Positions 57,646 to 64,000 of a stretch of DNA of 64,000 bases are shown piece after piece. Origin of the DNA: Streptomyces mirabilis. Lineage in GTDB: Bacteria > Actinomycetota > Actinomycetes > Streptomycetales > Streptomycetaceae. The notes beneath the pieces are model-generated. The model ran no database searches. It was not told the DNA's origin and saw nothing but the letters and a program-made list of their open reading frames with translations. Position numbers and translations under genes: made by a program. The stretch lies in assembly GCF_018310535.1 (NCBI RefSeq), contig NZ_CP074102.1:124001-188000 (forward strand), read 5' to 3'. Numbering within the stretch: position 1 is the first letter of the stretch; the number at the start of each line of letters is the position of its first letter.

Positions 57646-58893
57646 TCAGCCCGCCGAAACGGTCTCGGGCTCTCCCGTGCCCTCGGCCGTGCCCCCGAGT
57701 CCATCACCGGCTGAGGTGTTCTGAGCCTCCGCCGACTCGGCGGTCGAGGCCCGCACCACCTGCGCCGCGGGCCAGCCGCCCGTCGGTGGCACGGCCACAC
57801 CGCGCCACCAGGGCTCGGACGGGACGGTCTCGGCAGTGGGCTCGAAGGGCTGGCCGGGGCGGGGCAGCGCGACGCGGGCGCCCACCGCGTGCGCGGCGGC
57901 CATCGTGCCCTCGCCGGGCTCCACCCACGGGTGGGTCGCCAGGTTGAACGTGGCCCAGTGGATGGGCAGCATCACGCCGGTGGGGCGCCCGCCCTGGAGG
58001 TCCAGGTGGGTGCGCATGCCCTCCTCGGGCGTCATGTGGATGTCGGGCCAGAACTCGCTGTACGCCCCGATCTGGATCATCGTGATGTCGAACGGGCCGT
58101 GCTCGGCGCCGATGTCCTTGAAGCCCTCGAAGTAGCCGGTGTCCCCGCTGTGGTAGATCCGGTGCTCGTCACCCGTCACCACCCAGGAGGCCCAGAGCGT
58201 GTGCTGGGTGTTGCGCAGGCCCCGGCCGCAGAAGTGCCGGGCGGGTGTCGCGGTCAGGGAGATGCCTCCGACCTTGGTGCTCTCGTTCCAGTCCAGCTCG
58301 CGCAGCCGGTCGGGCGAGACGCCCCAGTGCTCCAGGTGGGCGCCGACGCCGAGCGGCACCGCGAAGACCGTGTCCGTGTCGGCCAGGGCCTTGATGGTGG
58401 GCAGGTCGAGGTGGTCGTAGTGGTCGTGCGAGATGACGACGACGTCGACCGGGCCGAGCGCGGCCAGCGGCAGGGGCGCCGGGTGCAGCCGCTTGGGCCC
58501 GACGAAGTTGAAGGGGGAACAGCGCTCGCCCCATACAGGGTCGAACAGCACCCGGTGCCCGTCTATCTCGGCCAGCACACTGGAGTGCCCCATCCAGGTG
58601 ATCCGCAACCCGCTCGCCGCGGGCTTGGCGAGGTCGGCGAGCGTGGTGGGGTACACCGGCACCGTGCCCGCGGGGGCGCGGTGGGCGCGCTCCTCCTTGC
58701 GGAAGAAGACCTTCGCGAACTCGATCATGGAGCCGTCGGGGCGGGTCCGGGCGCTCACCGGGTTCTGGAAGACACCGTCCGCGAAATTCGGCGATCTGCG
58801 GATGCGCTCCATGCGCTCACCGCCGGGGTCCGCGCCGAAGGCGGCGGGCTGCAACGCGCGGAGCCCGGAGCTCAACGTACGGAAACCGGTCAC
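57646..58893 (-). CDS. MBL-fold metallo-hydrolase (NAPE-PLD/UlaG-like)
   Basis: 415 residues. Metallo-beta-lactamase fold: WMGHSSVLAEIDGHRVLFDPVW near 100, the HxHxDH motif in ISHDHYDHLDLP near 155, RHFCGRGL near 220, IYHSGDTGYF near 245 and LPIHWATFNL near 310 give the metal ligands. It belongs to the N-acyl-phosphatidylethanolamine phospholipase D-like group; the substrate is probably a phosphodiester or lipid. The C-terminal 60 residues are a variable Ala/Glu/Thr tail, a copy of which lies at 48275. Divergent from the CMD gene. Confidence 0.88.
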   Translation of the reverse strand: MTGFRTLSSGLRALQPAAFGADPGGERMERIRRSPNFADGVFQNPVSARTRPDGSMIEFAKVFFRKEERAHRAPAGTVPVYPTTLADLAKPAASGLRITWMGHSSVLAEIDGHRVLFDPVWGERCSPFNFVGPKRLHPAPLPLAALGPVDVVVISHDHYDHLDLPTIKALADTDTVFAVPLGVGAHLEHWGVSPDRLRELDWNESTKVGGISLTATPARHFCGRGLRNTQHTLWASWVVTGDEHRIYHSGDTGYFEGFKDIGAEHGPFDITMIQIGAYSEFWPDIHMTPEEGMRTHLDLQGGRPTGVMLPIHWATFNLATHPWVEPGEGTMAAAHAVGARVALPRPGQPFEPTAETVPSEPWWRGVAVPPTGGWPAAQVVRASTAESAEAQNTSAGDGLGGTAEGTGEPETVSAG

Positions 58894-59011
58894 GGTACCT
58901 CCAAGTGGAGTCGGTCAGGCTTTCCATTATGGTCGGCCCCTCTGACAGCGCCGGGTCGACGGTGTCACAGCGCGATGTCCCCGGTACACACCGCGAGGTC
59001 CGGGCCCCGGT

Positions 59012-59039
59012 GTGACACGCCTGGGGTGACACGCCTGGG
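59012..59039. repeat. Tandem 14-bp repeat in the divergent promoter region
   Basis: GTGACACGCCTGGG occurs twice without spacer. Further TGACA/TGTCA half-sites lie nearby (about 58970-58975 and 59046-59051). Likely regulator-binding sites for the metallo-hydrolase or CMD gene. Confidence 0.5.
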
Positions 59040-59128
59040 ACCCGATGTCACATCCGTGGGTGCCGGTCCGTCGTCTCGGTGAGGGCGCCGAAACGCGGCA
59101 CCCCGCCCCGGACACGGAGGTGGCCCCC

Positions 59129-59704
59129 ATGGCCCGCGTTTCCCTAACCCCGCGGCGCACGATCTTCTTCCGCGTCATGGAGTGGTACTCGAAGCGGACC
59201 TACGGAAAGGTCCTCGACCCCGGCCGGGCACTCGCCCACAATCCACGTGTCCTGCGGTCCGATCTGGCCTTCGAGCGCTCGGTCGCGAAGTGGAACGCGC
59301 TGGACCCGGACCTCAAGGCGCTCGCGGAGATGGCGGTGTCCGCGTCGATCGGGTGCTCCTGGTGCATGGACTTCGGCTACTGGGTCAGCCGCGAGCGCGG
59401 GATGGCCCGCGAGAAGCTGCTGGACGTGCCCTGCTGGCGCGAGAGCGAGGCGTACACGCCGCTGGAGCGGGACGTCCTGGAGTACGCCGAGGCCGTGACG
59501 GCCACCCCGCCCGCCGTGCGGGACGAGTTGGCCGACCGGCTGCGCGACCGCCTGGGCGAGCCCGCCTTCGTCGAACTGACGGCCATGGTGGCGGTGGAGA
59601 ACCTGCGCTCGCGCATCAACTCGGCACTGGGGCTGACCAGTCAGGGCTTCAAGGACTCGTGCGACCTGCCGGCCGCCGCGCACCAGGCGCCTTCGGAGAA
59701 GTAG
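59129..59704 (+). CDS. Carboxymuconolactone decarboxylase-family protein (AhpD-like)
   Basis: 191 residues, all-helical CMD fold. The signature EMAVSASIGCSWCMDFG near 71 has the CxxC of the AhpD group, though the usual His after it is Gly-Tyr. Such proteins are disulfide reductases or peroxidase helpers. I start at ATG 59129 with GGAGG 9 bases upstream; the frame is open to 59045. The end overlaps the next minus-strand ORF by 56 bp. Regulation by the repeated TGACAC sites upstream is possible. Confidence 0.85.
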   Translation: MARVSLTPRRTIFFRVMEWYSKRTYGKVLDPGRALAHNPRVLRSDLAFERSVAKWNALDPDLKALAEMAVSASIGCSWCMDFGYWVSRERGMAREKLLDVPCWRESEAYTPLERDVLEYAEAVTATPPAVRDELADRLRDRLGEPAFVELTAMVAVENLRSRINSALGLTSQGFKDSCDLPAAAHQAPSEK

Positions 59705-60014
59705 CGGCCACCCACGGGGCCCCGGGAGGGCCGGCCTGGGCGGGCCCCTGCCGCTCGCGCGCCCGCTCCTCCACGGCCCCGCCCACCGCGCGCAGGACAT
59801 CCGCCCACCGCTCACCAACCCGCGGATCGTCCGCGTCCAGCCCGGTCATCATGCGCGTGACCTGGGGCACCAGCCGCGGACAGCCGGCCGTGCCGAAACC
59901 CGGCAGGCGCAGGAGTCCGGCGTCGAACCGCTCGCCGAGCACTCCGTCGCGCCGACGGCGTCCGATCTCGTCGACCTGGGCCTGAATCACCTCGGTGCGC
60001 TGCACCTCGTGCAC
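59649..60014 (-). CDS. Short hypothetical protein, possibly a gene fragment
   Basis: 121 codons from GTG 60014. Codon third positions are strongly G/C and the sequence reads as helical protein (EVIQAQVDEIGRRRRDGVL; RVGERWADVLRAVGGAVEERA), so at least the first 90 codons look genuine. No ribosome site or domain is seen. It looks like the C-terminal, ligand-binding half of a small regulator such as a TetR or MerR member, without the DNA-binding half. It overlaps the CMD gene tail to tail. Confidence 0.4.
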   Translation of the reverse strand: MHEVQRTEVIQAQVDEIGRRRRDGVLGERFDAGLLRLPGFGTAGCPRLVPQVTRMMTGLDADDPRVGERWADVLRAVGGAVEERARERQGPAQAGPPGAPWVAATSPKAPGARRPAGRTSP

Positions 60015-60238
60015 CGCGCCCTTGCCGTGCGCCGGCGCCTCGCGCTGCGGACGCGATGGAACCGAGGATTCCGTGGAGCGGGTTCGACGGGCCGGACGGG
60101 CGACGCGTCACAGACCCACTACTGATGATCCGTTCAGTAAATTGACAGATTTCGGGACCGCTCCCGATACTGACTCGTGATTCAGTAAAGGTCCGGTGGG
60201 TCTTCGGTCGCGCCGCTCGTTCCGCACTTGGAGGCACC

Positions 60239-61888
60239 ATGGAGGCCGACCCGCGCACCGGCGTTCTCACTGGCGTGCTCACCGGTGGCGAGGCGCTCGT
60301 CCGGGCGCTCGCCACGCATGACGTGACGCAGGCGTTCGGCATCCCCGGCACGCACAACCTGGAGATCTACCGGCACTTGGCGGCGTACGGCATACGGCAT
60401 GCGACCCCGCGCCACGAACAGGGCGCCGGGTACGCCGCCGACGGGTACGCGCGCGTGACGAGCCGCCCGGGTGTCGTGATCACGACCACCGGTCCCGCGC
60501 TCCTCAACGTCGCGGCCGCCGTCGGGCAGGCCTACTCGGACAGCGTGCCCCTGCTGGTCGTCTCCCCGGGTATGCCCCTGCGCCACCCCCGGCTGGCGTC
60601 CGGGCTGCTGCACGAGATGCGCAGCCAGACCGAGGCGCTGCGGGGCGTCGCCGCGTTCAGCCACCGGGTCTCCTCGGTGGCGGAGATCGGCGCCGCCGTG
60701 GCGCGCGCGTTCACCCTCTTCCGTACGCGGCGGCCGCGGCCCGTGCACCTCGAGGTGCCGCTGGACCTGCTGACGGCGGCCGAGACCGCCGGGCCGGTGC
60801 GGCTCGCCCCGGCCGCCGCGCCGACGCTGCCGGACGCCGAGGCCGTACGACGGGCCGCGCGCGCCCTGCGGGAGGCGCGGCGGCCCGCACTGGTGCTCGG
60901 CGGTGGCGCGCGCGGTGCCGCGACCGCCTGTCTCGCCCTCGCGGAGGCGTGCGGCGCGCCCGTCGTGACGACCGCCAACGGCAAGGGCGTCGTTCCCGAG
61001 CGGCATCCGCTCTCGCTCGGCGTCTCGCTGCACACTGAGTCGGTGCAGAAGTGGCTGGCGGGTCGTGATGTCGTCCTCGCCGTGGGCACGGAACTGGCCG
61101 AGTCCGATTTCTGGTCGCCGCCGACCGCCCTCGGGGGCACGCTCGTCCGGGCCGACCTCGACCCGGACCAGATGCACTCCGGGCTGCCCACGGACATCGC
61201 GCTCGTCGGCGACGCGCGGGCCTCCCTGGAGGGGCTGTTGTCGGAAATCGGCCTCCACGCGCGTGTGCGACACGACATCCCCGACCCACGAGGCGGAACC
61301 AACGTCGACGAGGTCGCCGCGGTGCGGGACGCGCGATACGCCGGGAGTGCCGCGCGCGACGCGCGCTGGATCCCGTACCTGCGGGCGATCCGCGCCGTCC
61401 TGGCCGACGACGCGGTCATCACCTCGGACAGTGCCCAGTGCTGCTACTACGGCGCGCTCCCGCACCTCCCGCTGGGCCCGGCGGGACGCTATCTTCACCC
61501 GACCGGCTTCGGCACGCTCGGCTACGCGCTGCCCGCGGCGCTCGGTGCCAAGGTGGCGTGCCCGCAGCGCCAGGTGGTGGCACTGAGCGGGGACGGCGGC
61601 CTCCAGTTCACGGTGCAGGAACTGGCGACCGCCGCGCAGCTGCGACTCCCGCTGCCCGTCGTGGTGTTCGACAACGGCGGCTACGGAGAGATCCGCGACG
61701 AGATGGCCGCACGGGGTGACCGCCCGACCGCGGTGGACCTCGCTCCGGTCGACCTGCCCGCCCTGGCCCGCGCCTACGGAGGACAGGGCACACGCGTGTG
61801 CCACCCCGACGAGCTGGCTCTCGCCCTCACCGAGGCGCTGCGCACGCCTGGTCCCACCCTGATCGCCGTCCCCGAGGAGACCCCATGA
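60239..61888 (+). CDS. TPP-dependent decarboxylase (acetolactate-synthase family; 2-oxoacid)
   Basis: 549 residues, three-domain TPP enzyme. Seen: VTQAFGIPGTHNLEIYRHL near 30 and the catalytic Glu in RHEQGAGYAADGYAR near 58; central Rossmann-like domain 200-330 (PALVLGGGARGAA); TPP motif LSGDGGLQFTVQEL near 452 ending at VVVFDNGGYGE. Similar proteins are annotated 5-guanidino-2-oxopentanoate decarboxylase (AruI), but the substrate cannot be read from the sequence. Its stop overlaps the dehydrogenase start (ATGA). A 2-oxoacid decarboxylase coupled to an amino-acid dehydrogenase suggests amino acid to oxoacid to aldehyde. Confidence 0.85.
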   Translation: MEADPRTGVLTGVLTGGEALVRALATHDVTQAFGIPGTHNLEIYRHLAAYGIRHATPRHEQGAGYAADGYARVTSRPGVVITTTGPALLNVAAAVGQAYSDSVPLLVVSPGMPLRHPRLASGLLHEMRSQTEALRGVAAFSHRVSSVAEIGAAVARAFTLFRTRRPRPVHLEVPLDLLTAAETAGPVRLAPAAAPTLPDAEAVRRAARALREARRPALVLGGGARGAATACLALAEACGAPVVTTANGKGVVPERHPLSLGVSLHTESVQKWLAGRDVVLAVGTELAESDFWSPPTALGGTLVRADLDPDQMHSGLPTDIALVGDARASLEGLLSEIGLHARVRHDIPDPRGGTNVDEVAAVRDARYAGSAARDARWIPYLRAIRAVLADDAVITSDSAQCCYYGALPHLPLGPAGRYLHPTGFGTLGYALPAALGAKVACPQRQVVALSGDGGLQFTVQELATAAQLRLPLPVVVFDNGGYGEIRDEMAARGDRPTAVDLAPVDLPALARAYGGQGTRVCHPDELALALTEALRTPGPTLIAVPEETP

Positions 61889-63123
61889 CCACGCCCATGA
61901 CCACGCCCCCGACCGCGCCGTCGGCCGCGCCGCTCACCCCGCCTTCGACCGCGCCCCTGATCACGCTCACCTGGACCGACCACGTCACGGGCAGACCCGG
62001 CTATCTCGTGGTCGACCGGCTCGTCCGGGGCGTCTCCAGCGGCGGCCTGCGGATGCGCGCGGGCTGCACCCTGGACGAGGTCGCCGGGCTCGCCCGCGGG
62101 ATGACGATGAAGGAGGCCCTGCACTACAACCCCGAGGGCCGCTACATCCCGCTGGGCGGTGCCAAGGGCGGCATCGACTGCGATCCCCAGGACCCGGCGG
62201 CGTACGGCCTGCTGGTGCGCTATCTGCGCGCCATGCGCCCCTACATCGAGAGCTTCTGGACCACGGGTGAGGACCTCGGGCTCACCCAGGACCTGGTCGA
62301 CCGGGCCGCCGAGGAGGCGGGGCTCGTCTCGTCCATCCAGGCCGTGTACCCGCTGCTCGACGACGAGACGACGGCCCGTCGGCGGCTCGCGGAAGCCTTC
62401 GCGGTCGACGTGGACGGGATCGGGCTCGACGAACTGGTCGGCGGCTGCGGTGTCGCCGAGTCGGTGCTCGCGGCCCTGGACCGGGCCGGGGTGGCGCGCG
62501 CGGGGACGCGCGTGGCCGTACAGGGCCTGGGCACCATGGGGGGCGCCACGGCCCGCTTCCTCTCCCGCGCGGGCCTCGACATCGTCGCCGTCGCGGACGT
62601 CAAGGGAACGATCGCGAACCCGGACGGGCTCGACGTCGACGCGCTGCTCGCGGCGCGGGACGCCTACGGGACGGTCGACCGCGGCGCGCTGCGCCCGGCC
62701 GACCAGGAACTCCCGGGCGACGCCTGGCTGTCCGTGGACGCGGAGGTGCTGGTTCCCGCGGCGGTCTCGTACGCCATCGACACCGAGAACCAGCGGGGGA
62801 TCGGCGCCCGCTGGATCGTCGAGGCGGCCAACATGCCCGTACTGCCCGAGGCGGAGGAGCTGCTCGCCGCGCGCGGGGTCGTCGTGCTGCCGGACGTCGT
62901 GGTCAACTCCGGGACGAACGCCTGGTGGTGGTGGACGCTCTTCGGCGACATCGGCGCGGACGCGGACGAGGCGTTCACGTACACCCGGCGCTCCATGCGT
63001 GACCTGATCGACCGGATGCTGGCCCGCGCGGAGGCCGACGGGACGACTCCGCGGGCCGCGGCGCACGCCATCGTCGCCGACCGGCTGCCGGTGATCGCGG
63101 AGCGGTTCGGGTGGTACCGCTGA
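61885..63123 (+). CDS. Glu/Leu/Phe/Val-type amino-acid dehydrogenase
   Basis: 412 residues. The catalytic-domain lysine motif is in YIPLGGAKGGIDCD near 92, with GMTMKEALHYNPEGR before it. The NAD-binding domain begins TRVAVQGLGTMGGATARFL near 210, and a conserved ARWIVEAANMPVLPEA follows near 310. Residues 1-30 are a Thr/Pro/Ala-rich extension. Start ATG 61885 overlaps the upstream stop. It would oxidatively deaminate an amino acid, or reductively aminate an oxoacid, together with the TPP enzyme. Confidence 0.88.
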   Translation: MTTPMTTPPTAPSAAPLTPPSTAPLITLTWTDHVTGRPGYLVVDRLVRGVSSGGLRMRAGCTLDEVAGLARGMTMKEALHYNPEGRYIPLGGAKGGIDCDPQDPAAYGLLVRYLRAMRPYIESFWTTGEDLGLTQDLVDRAAEEAGLVSSIQAVYPLLDDETTARRRLAEAFAVDVDGIGLDELVGGCGVAESVLAALDRAGVARAGTRVAVQGLGTMGGATARFLSRAGLDIVAVADVKGTIANPDGLDVDALLAARDAYGTVDRGALRPADQELPGDAWLSVDAEVLVPAAVSYAIDTENQRGIGARWIVEAANMPVLPEAEELLAARGVVVLPDVVVNSGTNAWWWWTLFGDIGADADEAFTYTRRSMRDLIDRMLARAEADGTTPRAAAHAIVADRLPVIAERFGWYR

Positions 63124-63269
63124 CGGGCACCCGCCTCGCGGCCCTCCCGTCATTCCTCCTGGGGAATTGAGGCGCGGGGCCGGTGACAGCAGAGTCGGTG
63201 GAGCGAGGGCGCGCGAGCACGCGTGACCGCCCCTCCCCCCACCAAGTCCGACTCGTACCGGGAGTATCC

Positions 63270-63689
63270 ATGCCCACCATCGACCCGCAGGACCTGATCG
63301 AGCGCTACATCGGCGTCTGGAACGAGCCCGATCCCGAGATCCGCCGCAAGACCGTGGACGAACTCTGGGCTCAGGACGGTCTGCACGTCCTCCGGCCGCC
63401 TCAGCAGATGCGGGACACCGCGGTGGACCTCGGCTTCACCACCGCCGTCCTGGAGGCCCGTGGCCACGACGAACTGCACACGCGCGTGACGCGCGCCTAC
63501 GACGACTTCGTCGCCCCGGGGACCTACGTCTTCCGGATCCAGGAACCCGCCCAACGGCTGCGGGACGTCATCACGTTCCGCTGGGAGTCCTTCCACACCG
63601 GGGAGGGACGTGCCACGGGTGGCGGCCGGGAGTTCCTGGTCCTCGACGAGGACGGCCGCATCCGGTTTGACTACCAGTTCGTCGACTGA
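63270..63689 (+). CDS. NTF2/SnoaL-like protein
   Basis: 139 residues, cone-shaped alpha+beta fold: LIERYIGVWNEPDPEIRRKTVDELWAQDGLHV at the start is the usual SnoaL/NTF2 helix-strand entry, and FRWESFHTG with GREFLVLDEDGRIRFDYQFVD the end. It may bind or isomerise a small molecule; no catalytic set is certain. GGGAG lies about 8 bases before ATG 63270. The TetR gene downstream may control it. Confidence 0.8.
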   Translation: MPTIDPQDLIERYIGVWNEPDPEIRRKTVDELWAQDGLHVLRPPQQMRDTAVDLGFTTAVLEARGHDELHTRVTRAYDDFVAPGTYVFRIQEPAQRLRDVITFRWESFHTGEGRATGGGREFLVLDEDGRIRFDYQFVD

Positions 63690-63714
63690 CCCTGCCGAGC
63701 ATTAGGCTTACCGC

Positions 63715-64000
63715 GTGGCAAGGGTGCGGTTGAGCGTGGCGGAACGGCGCGAGGAGTTGCTGCGCGCCGCCATCGAGCAGATCGAGGCGCGGGGCGTGGC
63801 GGCGGTGCGGATCGCCGACGTGGCCTCGGTGCTCGGGGTGAGCAACGCGTTGGTGCTGTACCACTTCTCGACCAAGGAGAAGCTGGTCGCCGCCGCGTTC
63901 ACCTATGCGGCCGAGGACGACCTCGCCCATCTGCGCAAGCTGCTCGGCCGTCGTACGTCGGCGCTGCGCAGGCTGCGCGCCGCCGTGCGCTGGTACGCGC
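63715..64000 (+). CDS. TetR-family regulator, 5' part
   Basis: 95 codons are visible before the window ends. The HTH is clear: RREELLRAAIEQIEARGVAAVRIADVASVLGVSNALVLYHFSTKEKLVAAAF, shown here in one run only as a family landmark of two helices and the recognition helix. GTG 63715 has no ribosome site but follows TAGGCT by about nine bases, so the mRNA may be leaderless. The ligand domain is outside the window. Confidence 0.85.
   Translation, partial: MARVRLSVAERREELLRAAIEQIEARGVAAVRIADVASVLGVSNALVLYHFSTKEKLVAAAFTYAAEDDLAHLRKLLGRRTSALRRLRAAVRWYA

Noticed and set aside
57530..57724. 64-codon plus-strand ORF with GGAGG before ATG
   Set aside because: Spacing is short, it runs antisense into the metallo-hydrolase 3' end, and its frame is not kept in the duplicated copy at 48.3 kb.

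Overview
High-GC actinobacterial DNA, almost certainly from a Streptomyces chromosome. Supporting signs: codon third positions are mostly G/C, GTG and TTG starts are frequent, many genes are coupled by ATGA/GTGA overlaps, there are two conservon operons, and the very rare TTA leucine codon (read by the bldA tRNA) turns up in a handful of regulatory or accessory genes. The species cannot be named.

Layout. 0-3.9 kb: end of a cobalamin block (cobF 3' end, cobK), a TauE/SafE exporter, a DUF574 methyltransferase and an unknown. 3.9-18.2 kb: a biosynthetic cluster that I read as an azoxy natural-product pathway of the valanimycin/azodyrecin type. Its plus-strand arm has an acyl-CoA-dehydrogenase-fold N-hydroxylase candidate, a thioester-reductase-like SDR, a class III aminotransferase, an SRPBCC protein and a flavin reductase. 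Its minus-strand arm has a UbiB kinase, a carboxyl methyltransferase, a small membrane protein (hydrazine synthase candidate), a DUF2156 seryl-transferase candidate, a four-helix di-iron protein (azoxy synthase candidate) and a fatty-acid desaturase, with a repeat-rich protein and a TTA-containing sigma factor upstream. The logic would be acyl thioester to aldehyde to fatty amine to hydroxylamine to O-seryl adduct to hydrazine to azoxy, then desaturation and methyl-ester formation. 18.7-24.6 kb: CsoR-family sensor, secreted M4 metalloprotease, NUDIX-like protein, membrane Ser/Thr kinase.

24.6-31.4 kb: conservon 1 (cvnA-D) with a P450 lacking the ExxR motif, then a leader ORF containing a terminator hairpin, then one 864-codon gene fusing an indole prenyltransferase to a tryptophanase. 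31.8-35.1 kb: ABC exporter, decayed P450, tRNA-Pro. 35.3-43.5 kb: split transketolase, MmcQ/YjbR protein, small ORF-sigma-hypothetical trio, GNAT/XRE-cupin pair, LysR, and kbl-tdh for threonine breakdown. 43.7-47.9 kb: conservon 2 with a GAF protein.

48.3-57.7 kb: an accessory island with more relaxed codon use. A SLATT-like membrane effector candidate is divergent from a translationally coupled MoxR ATPase - vWA - beta-propeller trio, followed by a TIR protein. This matches the architecture of predicted NTP-dependent conflict (immunity) systems. The third protein ends in a trehalose-synthase-like GH13 barrel that has lost its catalytic acids. A diguanylate cyclase gene (GAF-PAS-GGDEF) abuts the island tail to tail and ends in leucine-rich repeats. 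The block is bounded by a short direct repeat that encodes the C-terminus of the neighbouring metallo-hydrolase. 57.6-64 kb: metallo-hydrolase, CMD-family protein, TPP-dependent decarboxylase with an amino-acid dehydrogenase, NTF2-like protein and a truncated TetR gene.
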